NCBI GenBank assembly: GCA_963732655.1 | Contig: CAVTAI010000005.1 | Location: 186,001-250,000 of the forward strand | Direction: 5' to 3' | Source: CAVTWS01 sp963732655 | GTDB lineage: Bacteria; Actinomycetota; Acidimicrobiia; Acidimicrobiales; SHLQ01 | Length of the DNA stretch: 64,000 bases | In this document: one piece after another, positions 8,232 through 17,082 of the stretch | Layout: each line of letters starts with the position of its first letter | Numbering within the stretch: position 1 is the stretch's first letter | Program-made: the position numbers and the translations under genes | The notes under the pieces: generated by a model | Databases searched by the model: none | What the model saw: only the letters and a program-made list of their open reading frames with translations | What the model was told of the DNA's origin: nothing

Positions 8232-10418
8232 TCACCCCACGGGGTCGAGGGCGCGACGACCGGACGACACGAGCTCGTCGAACGTCGACGCCGGAGCGGG
8301 GCGCCCGAACAGGTAGCCGAGCGCTTGGTCACACCCGAGGCGGCGCAGCTCCTGGAGCTGGTCGACGCGCTCGACGCCTTCGGCGATGACCACCAGATCG
8401 AGGGAGTGGGCCAGCTCGATGATGCCGGCGGTCAGTCGGGTGGCGCCGGTGTTGCCGGCATCGCCCAGGTCCGACACGAACGCCCGGTCGAGCTTCAACA
8501 CATCGAGTGGGAATCGTGTCAGGTAGGCGAGGGAGGAGTATCCGGTGCCGAAGTCGTCGATGCTGAGCGCGAACCCGTGTTGGTGGAGCCGCTCGAGTTG
8601 GGCGACCGCGATGTCGGTCTCGCTGATGAGGATCGACTCGGTGATCTCGAACGCGAGGGCTTCGAGTGGGAGATCGGCGTCGGCCACCGCCGCCAGCACG
8701 CTGTCGACGAGATAGGGGTCGGCGAGCTGGCAGCCCGACAGGTTCACCCACACGGTGACGGGCTGGCCGGCCATGTCGAGCCAGCGGCGCGCCTGGCGAC
8801 ACGCCTCCAGCAACACCCAGTGGCCGAGCTCGATGATCAGGCCCGTCTCCTCGGCGAGGGGGATGAACTCGGCCGGGGGGAGCAGGAGGTTGCCGTTGCG
8901 CTCCCATCGCACCAGCGCTTCGAACCCGGTCAGGTCGCGGGTGCGGAGATCGAACTCGGGCTGGTAGTGCAGGCGCAGCTCGCCGTTGAGGATGCCCTCG
9001 CGGAGATCGTGCTCGAGGTCGGCGACGGGTTGGGGGTGGTCGACGGACGCCGAGTGGTACACGGCCACGCGAGTGCGCTCGTGGTGGCGAGCCGCGTGGA
9101 GCGCGGCGTCGGCCCGGCCGACGACCCGCTCGGGGTCGTCGTCGCCGAGCGAGGAGGCGACGCCCACCGCAGCGCGCAGCTGGAACGTGTGGGACTCGAC
9201 CTCGATGGGGTCGTGCAGCGACGCCACGACGCGGTGCGCCACCACCTCGGCGCCGGCCGGACCTTCGGTCCCGACGCACAACATGACGAACTCGTGGGCG
9301 CCGACCCGGGCCAGGGTGTCGCCCGGGCGCACGAGCGAGCGGAGGCGCCGGCTCACCGTCATGATGGCGTCGTCGACGGCCTGGTGGGGGATGTCGCCCC
9401 CGTCGGGGAGCCCCTGGAGCATGACCGAGAGCACGGCGACCGGTTGAAGGCTGCGGCGGCTGACGGCCAGGGCCTGTTCGACGCGATCGATGAACAGCGC
9501 TCGGGTCGGGAGCGCGGTGAGCGAATCGTGGAACGAGGGATGGTCGGACGGGCCGTGGTCCTCGTCGGTCAGGTGGCTGGAGGACAGGAACTCCACGATC
9601 GAGCCGTCGGCCTCGTGGACCGCGGTGACGGCGACGCTCAGACCGCTGTAGTGGCCGTTGCGGTGGCGCATCCGCACCAGCGCTCGCCGGGCGTCGCCCT
9701 CGATGGGCTCGGCGGTGGAGCCGGCTGAGGAGGCGAAGAGGGCAGCCACATCGTGACGATCATCGGGGTGGGCGATCTGATCCGGGTGCAGACCGATCAG
9801 CTCGGTGGGTTCGACGCCGAGCAACGCGGCGGCGGCGGGGCTGACGTCGATGTAGGCGCCGGTCGGGTCGTGCCGGCAGATGAGGTCGCGGCTGTGGGCG
9901 ACGAGCGCCCGGAAGCGGGCTTCGGCACCGGCGACGGCCTGGTTCCGTTCGTCGAGGAGGCCGATCGTGCGTCGGGCGTCGGTGAGCTCGACGACCTCGG
10001 CCAGCAGGTGGGTGCGGTCGGGCCGGGCCACGCTCATCGTGACCTGGATGGGCACTGTCGCACCGTCCGGGCGGCGGAGGGGGACGACAGCCGCGCCGTG
10101 TTGGTCGGCCGTGCCCGCCCGCTCGACGAGATCCTGAACCCGTTCGCGGGCGATGGGCCGGCTGTGCCACCAGGCGAGCTCCCAGAAGACGTGACCGACG
10201 AGGTCGGCGCGGTCACAGTCGACCGAGGTGAGCAGCCGCTGGTTCACCTCGATGACGCGCCCACTCAGGTCGAGGAGGAGCGCTGGTCGGTCGACCCGGG
10301 CGACGAAGATGGCCGCCTCCGCCGCGTGGGTGAGATCGGTCCACGACTGGTCGCCGGCGAAGGACACGGCCCCGCTGGGCGGGGCATCGGTCATCGGATT
10401 GGTGCTGGCGTCGGGCAT
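8232..10418 (-). CDS. PAS/PAS-GGDEF(degenerate)-EAL cyclic-di-GMP phosphodiesterase
   Basis: A 728-residue signalling protein with no signal peptide or membrane segment. Two PAS-type domains (about 25-135 and 165-280) precede a GGDEF-type domain whose signature is R-V-G-A-H-E-F-V (about 370), so the diguanylate-cyclase site looks inactive. The EAL domain starts with F-E-A-L-V-R-W near 498. It keeps E-I-T-E-S, D-D-F-G-T-G-Y-S-S-L near 620 and V-I-A-E-G-V-E, the residues needed for c-di-GMP hydrolysis. ATG at 10418 is preceded by GGAGA at good spacing. It ends 51 nt before dinB on the same strand. Confidence 0.88.
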   Translation of the reverse strand: MPDASTNPMTDAPPSGAVSFAGDQSWTDLTHAAEAAIFVARVDRPALLLDLSGRVIEVNQRLLTSVDCDRADLVGHVFWELAWWHSRPIARERVQDLVERAGTADQHGAAVVPLRRPDGATVPIQVTMSVARPDRTHLLAEVVELTDARRTIGLLDERNQAVAGAEARFRALVAHSRDLICRHDPTGAYIDVSPAAAALLGVEPTELIGLHPDQIAHPDDRHDVAALFASSAGSTAEPIEGDARRALVRMRHRNGHYSGLSVAVTAVHEADGSIVEFLSSSHLTDEDHGPSDHPSFHDSLTALPTRALFIDRVEQALAVSRRSLQPVAVLSVMLQGLPDGGDIPHQAVDDAIMTVSRRLRSLVRPGDTLARVGAHEFVMLCVGTEGPAGAEVVAHRVVASLHDPIEVESHTFQLRAAVGVASSLGDDDPERVVGRADAALHAARHHERTRVAVYHSASVDHPQPVADLEHDLREGILNGELRLHYQPEFDLRTRDLTGFEALVRWERNGNLLLPPAEFIPLAEETGLIIELGHWVLLEACRQARRWLDMAGQPVTVWVNLSGCQLADPYLVDSVLAAVADADLPLEALAFEITESILISETDIAVAQLERLHQHGFALSIDDFGTGYSSLAYLTRFPLDVLKLDRAFVSDLGDAGNTGATRLTAGIIELAHSLDLVVIAEGVERVDQLQELRRLGCDQALGYLFGRPAPASTFDELVSSGRRALDPVG

Positions 10419-10709
10419 GGCCGTCGTCTCCGGAAGGTGGTCGGGGCGAGCCGGACCACGGGCCGGCACGCGGCACGCCACCAGCCCGGGAGGCGATGCT
10501 AGCGGGGTTGCTGTGGTTCATGTGGTGGTTGGGCGCGCGTTCTGTGATTCACGGCCGACTTTCGGTCACTCTGCGTGCCGTTCCGGAGCCGGAGGGCGGT
10601 CTGGTTCGGTGAGGCCTGGTCGCGGCGTCGGCCAGGTGGTGGGCGGTCGGAACTCGTGCGCTACCGTCGCGCCACCTGACGGCCCATCAGGATCGCTGGT
10701 GGGCGATCG

Positions 10710-11645
10710 ATGACGGGAGGGCCAGTGGCCGGATACCTCGAGGGGAAGAACATCGCCATCACGGGCGCCGGGTCCGGGATCGGCAAGGCGATCGCGTTGG
10801 CGTGCGCGGCGGAGGGCGCCCGCATCGTGGTCGCCGATTACGGCGTGGGCCTCGACGGCTCGAACCCGACCAGCGAGGTCGCCGATGCCACGGTGGCGGA
10901 GATCGACGCCGCTGGTGGCGAAGCGGTCGCCGTCGCCGGCGACGTCTCCCAGATGGACACCGGCCGGGCGATCATCGCCGCCGCCGTCGACACCTGGGGC
11001 TCGATCGACGGCGTGGTGTGCGTGGCCGGCATCTTGCGCGAGCGGATGTTGTTCAACATGAGCGAGTCGGATTGGGATGCGGTCGTCGCCGTACACCTGA
11101 AAGGACACTTCACGGTGTATCGCCACGCCCTCGAGGTGATGCGCAAGCAGGAGTCCGGCGGGTCGTTGGTCGGCATCACGTCCGGTGCGTTCAGCGCCTC
11201 CACGGCCCAGGCCAACTACTCGGCGGCCAAGGGCGGCATCATCAGCCTGACTCGCTCGACCGCCATGACCGCCAAGAGCATCGAGCTCCGCGGCGGCCCG
11301 CGCATCAACGCCAATTGCATCGCCCCCGTGGCCCGTACCCGCATGTCGGAGAACGTGCCGTTCGAGATCGAGACCGGCCGGCCCGAGGACATCTCGCCCA
11401 TGGCGATCTACCTCATGTCAGACGCTGGTCGGGGTATAACTGCGCAGACCTACACAGTCGTCGGGCGCCGCATCTCGGTGTGGAACCAGCCGCTGGAGAT
11501 CCGTTCGATGTACGCCGGCGGCGAGTCCTGGACCCCGGCGGAGATCGCCGACGCGCTGCCCCGCACCATCAAGCAGGAGGAGAACCCGATGATCGGAGAT
11601 CTCGAGCGCCGCATGAACGAGATCGCCTCGAAGAACGCCTCGTGA
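10710..11645 (+). CDS. SDR oxidoreductase of the steroid ring-degradation type (Rv3548c-like)
   Basis: A 311-residue SDR with T-G-A-G-S-G-I-G-K and the extended insertion V-A-D-Y-G-V-G-L-D-G-S-N-P typical of longer, 17-beta-HSD4-like SDRs. It also has N-Y-S-A-A-K-G-G and H-L-K-G-H-F. In place of N-N-A-G it has V-A-G-I-L-R-E-R-M. This resembles Rv3548c of M. tuberculosis, which lies among KstR2-regulated genes (recalled, not searched). An alternative GTG start lies 15 nt downstream. Its stop overlaps the GTG start of ipdF (GTGA). Confidence 0.78.
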   Translation: MTGGPVAGYLEGKNIAITGAGSGIGKAIALACAAEGARIVVADYGVGLDGSNPTSEVADATVAEIDAAGGEAVAVAGDVSQMDTGRAIIAAAVDTWGSIDGVVCVAGILRERMLFNMSESDWDAVVAVHLKGHFTVYRHALEVMRKQESGGSLVGITSGAFSASTAQANYSAAKGGIISLTRSTAMTAKSIELRGGPRINANCIAPVARTRMSENVPFEIETGRPEDISPMAIYLMSDAGRGITAQTYTVVGRRISVWNQPLEIRSMYAGGESWTPAEIADALPRTIKQEENPMIGDLERRMNEIASKNAS

Positions 11646-12421
11646 CCTCGGCTCCCGAGTACGTCCCCGGCCACGGCCTGCTGGCCGGCCGCACGGTCGT
11701 CGTCACCGCGGCCGCCGGCACCGGGATCGGGTATGCGGTGGCGCGGCGCTGTGCCGAGGAGGGCGCCCAGCTGCTGATCTCGGACATCCACGAGCGTCGT
11801 CTGGCCGAGGCGGTGGATCGGCTGGAGGCCGAGACGGGTGTTCGTCCGGCCAGCCAGCTGTGCAACGTCACCGTCGAGGCCGAGGTCGGTGCGTTGATCG
11901 AGGCCGGTATCGGCGCCCTGGGCCGGATCGACATCATGATCAACAACGCTGGCCTCGGGGGCACGGCCGAGCTCGTCGACATGACCGACGACCAGTGGAA
12001 CGTGGTCCTCGACGTGACCCTCAACGGCACCATGCGCTGCATGCGGGCGGTCTTGCGGCACATGTACGAGCGCGGGGAAGGTGTGATCGTCAACAACGCG
12101 TCGGTGGTCGGGTGGCGGGCCCAGGAGGGTCAGAGCCACTACGCCGCCGCCAAGGCCGGGGTGATGGCGCTCACCCGGTGCGCGGCGATCGAGGCCGCCC
12201 AGCACGGGGTGAGGATCAACGCCGTCGCCCCGAGCCTGGCCATGCACCCGTTCCTCGCCAAGGTCACGACCGACGAGCTGCTCGCCGAGCTGACCACACG
12301 CGAGGCGTTCGGGAGAGCAGCCGAGACGTGGGAGGTCGCCAACGTGATGGTCTTCCTGGCCAGCGACTACTCCTCCTACATGACCGGCGAAGTCGTTTCC
12401 GTCAGCTCCCAGCGCGCCTGA
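11642..12421 (+). CDS. ipdF: IpdF, 5-hydroxy-HIP-CoA dehydrogenase-type SDR
   Basis: A 259-residue SDR with the unusual cofactor motif V-T-A-A-A-G-T-G-I-G and catalytic Tyr167/Lys171 (S-H-Y-A-A-A-K-A-G-V). Long stretches match my memory of mycobacterial IpdF (Rv3559c): I-S-D-x-H-E-R-R-L, M-T-D-D-x-W, V-G-W-R-A-Q, A-F-G-R-A-A-E and A-S-D-Y-S-S-Y. IpdF oxidises the ring hydroxyl of 5-OH-HIP-CoA in degradation of steroid rings C and D. GTG start; coupled to the preceding SDR. This locus is 6 kb from the ipdABC block. Confidence 0.82.
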   Translation: MTSAPEYVPGHGLLAGRTVVVTAAAGTGIGYAVARRCAEEGAQLLISDIHERRLAEAVDRLEAETGVRPASQLCNVTVEAEVGALIEAGIGALGRIDIMINNAGLGGTAELVDMTDDQWNVVLDVTLNGTMRCMRAVLRHMYERGEGVIVNNASVVGWRAQEGQSHYAAAKAGVMALTRCAAIEAAQHGVRINAVAPSLAMHPFLAKVTTDELLAELTTREAFGRAAETWEVANVMVFLASDYSSYMTGEVVSVSSQRA

Positions 12422-12608
12422 GACACGAGGTGTCGCGCTCCGAGCAGTGTTTTCTCGGTGACTGTGCGACCCTCCCGTTAGCTGTCACGTCCCTTCGTGA
12501 CCGGCTGTTCTTTTGTGTGGGGTCGCCGAGTGCCTACTGTCGACAATGTCGGCGGATGCCGAGGGGGCGCATGTCACCGTGGCATGGCCCTGGCGTGGAG
12601 GTTGTCCC

Positions 12609-13508
12609 ATGTTGTTGACCCGTCCCCGATGGTCGAGCCTGGTGCTCGCACTGGCCATGATCCTGGCGTCGGCGCTCGCCGCCGCGTTGCTCAGCCAGGT
12701 GGCCATCTCCGATGCCGCACCGTCATCCGGTGTGCGGTCGGTGACCGAGACCATCGCCCCGTGCCGCATCCTCGAAACTCGCGGCGCCGGTTTCGGTGGA
12801 CCCACGGGTGCTCCTCAGGCCCCGATCGGCGCCGGCCAGACCCTCACCCTCCAGGTGACGGGTGCCGCCGGCCAGGGAGGGTGCACCATCGGCGCCGGCC
12901 TCACCGGCGCGGTGCTCAACATCACCGCCGTGAACGCGACCTTGGACACCTTCCTCACGGCGTATCCGTGTGATGCGGCGGCTCGTCCGAACGCGTCGAC
13001 GCTGAACCCGTTCCCGGGTCGCATCACCTTCAACTCGGCGGTCGTGGATCTGTCGGCCACCGGCACGGTGTGCATCTACAACAACGGCGGTGCCGTCGAC
13101 GTCCTCGCCGACGTGACCGGCATCCTGTACGACCACAACCACGACGATCGCTACCTGACGGCCAGCACGTATTCCATCGCCCAGACGGAGCTGCTCGTAG
13201 CGTCGTTCGCCTCGGGAACCTTCCAGACCCTGAACGTGAGCTGTCCGGCCAACACGCGAGTCATGGGCGGCGGCGCCAACAACGACGCCAACGGCGCCGG
13301 TCAGAACATCGCGGTCAGCTCGAGCTACCCGAGCTCGGCCGGCGGCGGCACCGCCTCCAACACCACCTGGCGGGTCGCCTACCGGAACACCGGTGCGGCC
13401 GCCGTCGCCAACGTGACCATCCGGGCCTACGCCATCTGCATGGGCGGGGCGGCGGTGGCCGGCATCCCGGCCACGGTGCTCGACAACCCGGGCACCGACA
13501 TCCCCTGA
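12609..13508 (+). CDS. Secreted protein with an 'ILETR...ADVTGILY' module
   Basis: Exported protein of about 299 residues. A signal segment (about 8-35, L-V-L-A-L-A-M-I-L-A-S-A-L) is followed by one copy of the module C-R-I-L-E-T-R...L-N-I-T-A-V-N-A-T...V-L-A-D-V-T-G, then a spacer H-D-D-R-Y-L-T-A-S and a Gly/Ala/Asn-rich C-terminal domain with three Cys. The first module is a diverged relative of the three 'RxFDTR...ADVAGYF' modules in the large protein at 43021-46650. Function unknown; surface exposure is inferred. ATG at 12609 places the signal peptide correctly. Confidence 0.65.
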   Translation: MLLTRPRWSSLVLALAMILASALAAALLSQVAISDAAPSSGVRSVTETIAPCRILETRGAGFGGPTGAPQAPIGAGQTLTLQVTGAAGQGGCTIGAGLTGAVLNITAVNATLDTFLTAYPCDAAARPNASTLNPFPGRITFNSAVVDLSATGTVCIYNNGGAVDVLADVTGILYDHNHDDRYLTASTYSIAQTELLVASFASGTFQTLNVSCPANTRVMGGGANNDANGAGQNIAVSSSYPSSAGGGTASNTTWRVAYRNTGAAAVANVTIRAYAICMGGAAVAGIPATVLDNPGTDIP

Positions 13509-13528
13509 TACCCGCCGGCGAGAACCTG

Positions 13529-14362
13529 CTAGGCCGGGCGCCAGTCGGGCACCAGGGCTCGTTTGAGCGATTCACGTTGAGCGAAGACGATGCGGCCCCC
13601 GTATTCCGCGGGGGCCGTGTCGTCGGTCGCCAGCCAGGCGATGGCGGCCCCGATCACCTCGGGTCCAGCCGGAACGAAATGATCGGAGTGCCGACCCCCA
13701 GAGTCGTTCATCTGAGCCCGTTCGGTGAGGACGTAGCCGGGATCGATGCTGTAGGCGACGACGCCGTCGTCGCCGTGCTCGATGCACAGGAGCGGCGCCA
13801 CTCGCTCGAACGCCGCCTTGGTCATGGCGTAGGCCATGCCCCAGCCGCCGTCGCCGATCTTGCCGGGCGGGGTCACGTGAGCGGTCGCCGAGATCATGTT
13901 CATGATCACCCCACCACCCTGCACGATCATCGCCGGCAGCACCTCGCGGATCATGGTGAGCTGGGCGTAGACGTTGCCCTCGAACATGCGACGCAGCTCG
14001 TCGTCGGCCAGCTCCAGGAACGGGGTCATCGATCCGGTGCCCTGGTAGATGGCGTTGTTGAGCAGGACGTCGATCCGGCCGAACCGGTCGAGCACGTCGG
14101 CGACGCCACCCACCAGCGTCGAGTGGTCGAGCATGTCCATGCGGACGGCGAACCCCTCGGTGCCCGCCGCCTCGATCTCGGCGACGGTGGACTCCAGGCT
14201 GCCGGGTACGGCGCGTCCATCGGGCAGGGTCGAGTCGCCCTCGTGGACCGTTCGGGCCGACACGGCCACGTCGAACCCGGCCTGGGCGAGGGCGATCGCC
14301 GAGGCGCGGCCGATGCCTCGGCTGGCTCCGGTGACGAGGGCGACCTTGCGGGTGTCAGTCAT
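13529..14362 (-). CDS. SDR family oxidoreductase
   Basis: A 277-residue SDR with V-T-G-A-S-R-G-I-G-R (10-19), L-N-N-A-I in place of N-N-A-G, and the catalytic Y-A-M-T-K. It has a longer loop after the second beta-strand (D-S-T-L-P-D-G-R-A-V-P-G-S) like hydroxysteroid-dehydrogenase-like protein 2 relatives. It also has a C-terminal extension around G-R-I-V-F-A-Q-R-E-S-L. Substrate unknown. It is convergent with the secreted protein at 12609 and lies downstream of the G-rich repeat at 14479. Confidence 0.8.
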   Translation of the reverse strand: MTDTRKVALVTGASRGIGRASAIALAQAGFDVAVSARTVHEGDSTLPDGRAVPGSLESTVAEIEAAGTEGFAVRMDMLDHSTLVGGVADVLDRFGRIDVLLNNAIYQGTGSMTPFLELADDELRRMFEGNVYAQLTMIREVLPAMIVQGGGVIMNMISATAHVTPPGKIGDGGWGMAYAMTKAAFERVAPLLCIEHGDDGVVAYSIDPGYVLTERAQMNDSGGRHSDHFVPAGPEVIGAAIAWLATDDTAPAEYGGRIVFAQRESLKRALVPDWRPA

Positions 14363-14478
14363 GCGTTGCTCCCCATGTCAAGTGGCTCCTATCTCCAGCG
14401 GCACGCTAGAGATACCGCCCCACCCCGGCGAATTTTGGCGAGGAATCCCCGGTCAGCGGCGAAAATCAACCAAATTTT

Positions 14479-14524
14479 GGACGGGGGACGGGGGACGGGG
14501 GACGGGGGACGGGGGACGGGGGAC
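14479..14524. repeat. 7-bp tandem repeat (ACGGGGG), about 6 copies
   Basis: Strict 7-nt period, with 'AC' dinucleotides at 14481, 14488, 14495, 14502, 14509, 14516 and 14523 separated by runs of five G. A further G-rich run follows to about 14543. It lies between DUF2752 (stop at 14544) and the SDR start at 14362. The plus strand could form a G-quadruplex. Confidence 0.85.
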
Positions 14525-14543
14525 TCGGGCGGGGGCGGGGGGC

Positions 14544-15026
14544 TCAGGTGAAGGGGCGGGGGATGTCGTGGGCGTTCAGGCGGGCGAGCCAGACGCCGAC
14601 GAAGACGATCGCTTCGGCCGTGGCGAGCACGGTGAGGTGTCGGCGGGTCAGCCACGGCGGCGACCATCGTGAGAGGTCGACGCGACGGCCGAGCACGATC
14701 AGCCAGACGACCACGGCGGACACGAGCGCCGGCACGACGAGCGGGTGGTAGCTGAAGGCGTCGGCCGCGTTGCCGCGCAGCAGCTGCACCGACGCGCGTG
14801 TCAGCCCGCAGAACGGGCACCAGCCTCCGGTGATGCGGCGGAACGGGCAGATCGCCGTGGCGTCCGAACCCGACGGCATCCACACCTGGGCGAGCCCGAC
14901 GGCCACGGCCGGCACGGCGGCGATGGCCCACGTGGCGACGGCGTCGTGGGGCCGACGGACCGCGTCACGGCGCGAGCCGACATCGGCAGCGATCTCGGGG
15001 GCACCGCAGCGGGCCGGGTCGGTCAC
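14544..15026 (-). CDS. DUF2752 membrane protein
   Basis: An integral membrane protein of about 160 residues of the DUF2752 family. The signature is I-C-P-F-R-R-I-T-G-G-W-C-P-F-C-G-L-T-R-A followed by L-R-G-N-A-x-D-A-F-x-Y-H-P. There are about four hydrophobic segments. The paired Cys motifs suggest metal or disulfide chemistry, but the family role is unknown. GTG at 15026 is chosen; the frame is open further upstream (to 15110) without domain sequence. Confidence 0.75.
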   Translation of the reverse strand: MTDPARCGAPEIAADVGSRRDAVRRPHDAVATWAIAAVPAVAVGLAQVWMPSGSDATAICPFRRITGGWCPFCGLTRASVQLLRGNAADAFSYHPLVVPALVSAVVVWLIVLGRRVDLSRWSPPWLTRRHLTVLATAEAIVFVGVWLARLNAHDIPRPFT

Positions 15027-15124
15027 GGACCTAGTCTGGCCGCCAGACCGCTCGAGCGGAAGACAGGCTGGCCCGATCAACCCGGGGGTCTTTCGGTGCC
15101 GGGCACGCATACCGATCGCTGGGC

Positions 15125-16141
15125 TCAGGTAGAGCGGAAGACGTGGCCACCGCCGTCGCGCCGCTCAGCGGGTGCCACGCGACCCGCGTCGATCATGGCC
15201 ACGATGTGGGCATGGACCGACCGGGCGGCGGGTTTGTGGAGCTCGGGCCGGACGTCGGCGTACAGCACGGCGACGATCTCGGCGATCGTCCGGGGACCGA
15301 GGCTGATCTGCTCGGCGATCTGGCGATCACGTTCGAGCCGGTGGTCGATGAGCGCAGTCACGTAGGGCTGTGGGTCATCGATCGGGGAGCCGTGGGTGGG
15401 GAAGTAGGCGGCGTCATCGCGCCCGACGAGGAGGCGCAAGCTGGCCAGGTAGTCCGTGATGCTGCCGTCGGGCGGCGGGATGATCGTCGTCGACCACCCC
15501 ATCACGTGATCGCCGGGGAACAAGGCGCCGGTCGACCGCTCGGCGAAGCAGATGTGGTTGGAGATGTGCCCGGGGGTGTGGAGGCATTCGAACCAGATGT
15601 CGGCGCCGGCGATGGTGTCGCCGTGTCCGATCGTGATGTCCGGGACGAACGCGTCGTCGGCGTGCTCCTCCATCGGGGGCTCGCCGCGGTTGTCTGTGTC
15701 GCCTGCGGCGCCGCGGTTGTCTGTGTCGCCTGCGGCGCCGCGGCCGGCGGGGTCCGTCGGAGGGTCGGGTGGGAACCCGAAGTCGATCTCCGCGTCATGG
15801 TTCGGGTCGACGACGGGGTGGGGGCCGAAGCCGTACGTCGGCGCGCCGGTGACCGACTGCAGCGGTGTCGCCGCGGGGGAGTGGTCGCCGTGGGTGTGGG
15901 TGACGAGGATGTGGGTCACGGTCTCGCCGGACACGGCGGCGAGGACCGCGTCGACGTGATCGTCGCGGAGCGGTCCGGGGTCGACGATGGCCACCTCGCC
16001 GCGGCCGACGATGTAGGTCCCGGTGCCCCACGCCGTGAACTTCGACGGATTGTTGGCGACGACCCGCCGGATGCCGGGCCTGACCTCGACGCACTCGCCG
16101 TACCGGGGATCGAACTCGGAAAGGAACTGCGGCCCGGGCAC
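15125..16141 (-). CDS. MBL-fold metallo-hydrolase (LACTB2-like)
   Basis: A 338-residue metallo-beta-lactamase-fold hydrolase. The metal-binding motif is V-T-H-T-H-G-D-H-S-P-A-A, with later ligand motifs H-T-P-G-H-I-S-N and F-P-G-D-H-V-M-G-W-S. The C-terminal region (L-I-D-H-R-L-E-R-D...I-A-E-I-V-A-V-L-Y) is the winged-helix-like tail found in LACTB2-type proteins, whose known members act on RNA or thioesters. An insertion between the motifs holds a 9-residue in-frame duplication (G-A-A-G-D-T-D-N-R twice). The substrate is unknown. Confidence 0.83.
   Translation of the reverse strand: MPGPQFLSEFDPRYGECVEVRPGIRRVVANNPSKFTAWGTGTYIVGRGEVAIVDPGPLRDDHVDAVLAAVSGETVTHILVTHTHGDHSPAATPLQSVTGAPTYGFGPHPVVDPNHDAEIDFGFPPDPPTDPAGRGAAGDTDNRGAAGDTDNRGEPPMEEHADDAFVPDITIGHGDTIAGADIWFECLHTPGHISNHICFAERSTGALFPGDHVMGWSTTIIPPPDGSITDYLASLRLLVGRDDAAYFPTHGSPIDDPQPYVTALIDHRLERDRQIAEQISLGPRTIAEIVAVLYADVRPELHKPAARSVHAHIVAMIDAGRVAPAERRDGGGHVFRST
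15684..15737. repeat. 27-bp tandem duplication inside the MBL hydrolase gene
   Basis: Two identical 27-bp copies (15684-15710 and 15711-15737), in frame, encoding G-A-A-G-D-T-D-N-R twice in a loop of the hydrolase. Confidence 0.9.
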
Positions 16142-16150
16142 GCCGAAAGC

Positions 16151-17074
16151 CTACCCGTCGGCCGGAATGGGAACCGGGTGACGTCCGGCCGCGCGGTCTC
16201 GGACGGCGACGCCGGCCACGACCAGGGCAATGCCGAACGCCTCTGTCGCCGAGGGCACCTGACCGAGCCCGACCGCCCCGACGATCGCCGCCGTCACGGG
16301 GAGCAGGGCCAGCAGGAGGGCGAAGCGGGACGGGTCGAGGCGGGCCAACGTGATCTGATCCAACGCATAGGGCACCACGCTCGACAACAGACCGGTGAAC
16401 ATGGCGAGGAGCATCAGCTCGGGCCGGTCGACGGCGTTGCCGATCGACGGCGTGCACAGCGGGGCCAGGACGATCGCGCCGATGACCATGCCGATACCGA
16501 GGCCGTCGACCGCGATGCCCGAGCGGGCCACGCGCGACCCGAACACGATGTAACCAGCCCACATCACCGCGGCGGCGAGGGCGAGCAGGATGCCGTCGGC
16601 CGATCCCTCGGCCTGGACCTCGGCGAGCAGGACGACACCCATGGCCGCCAGACCGACCGCGGCGGCGTTGCGGCGGGTCCGGGTGCCGGCCGCGGCGACG
16701 ACGATCGGCCCGATGAACTCGATGGCCACCGTCGTCCCGAGATCGAGCCGGTCGATGGCCAGGTAGAAGGTCAGGTTCATCGTGCACAGCACCACGCCGA
16801 ACACCCCGGCGAGCAGCAGGTCAGGGCCGGTCCACCGGCGGCGCCACGGGCGGCGCCAGGCGACGAGGATCAGCGCCGCGCCCAGGATCCGGAGCCAGGC
16901 GACGCCCTCGGCCGGGATCTCCTCGAACAGCTCGACGGCGATCGCTGCGCCGATGTACTGACTGACCGCCCCGGCGACGAAGAAGGCTTCGGGCGGAAGG
17001 CCCCCGGCTGCGGCACCGGGCGCTACCCCTGCCGGCGGCCGGCCGGGAGCAGGAGGCGAGGGCGCAGCGGCCAC
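16151..17074 (-). CDS. EamA/DMT family transporter, RhtA-like
   Basis: A 307-residue protein with about ten hydrophobic segments in two EamA halves and a Pro/Gly/Ala-rich N-terminal tail. Motifs such as S-Q-Y-I-G-A-A-I-A, F-Y-L-A-I-D-R-L-D-L-G-T-T-V-A-I-E-F-I-G-P and S-S-V-V-P-Y-A-L-D-Q-I-T-L match the threonine/homoserine exporter RhtA group. It is therefore probably an exporter of small amino-acid-like compounds at the cytoplasmic membrane (inference). GTG start; a later start without the Pro-rich tail is possible. It lies just upstream of the MBL gene. Confidence 0.8.
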   Translation of the reverse strand: MAAAPSPPAPGRPPAGVAPGAAAGGLPPEAFFVAGAVSQYIGAAIAVELFEEIPAEGVAWLRILGAALILVAWRRPWRRRWTGPDLLLAGVFGVVLCTMNLTFYLAIDRLDLGTTVAIEFIGPIVVAAAGTRTRRNAAAVGLAAMGVVLLAEVQAEGSADGILLALAAAVMWAGYIVFGSRVARSGIAVDGLGIGMVIGAIVLAPLCTPSIGNAVDRPELMLLAMFTGLLSSVVPYALDQITLARLDPSRFALLLALLPVTAAIVGAVGLGQVPSATEAFGIALVVAGVAVRDRAAGRHPVPIPADG

Positions 17075-17082
17075 GGCGAGAA

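Noticed and set aside
7620..9728. Open frame of about 700 codons on the plus strand opposite dinB and the EAL gene
   Set aside because: No domain; composition is typical of an antisense GC shadow, and both minus-strand genes are unambiguous.
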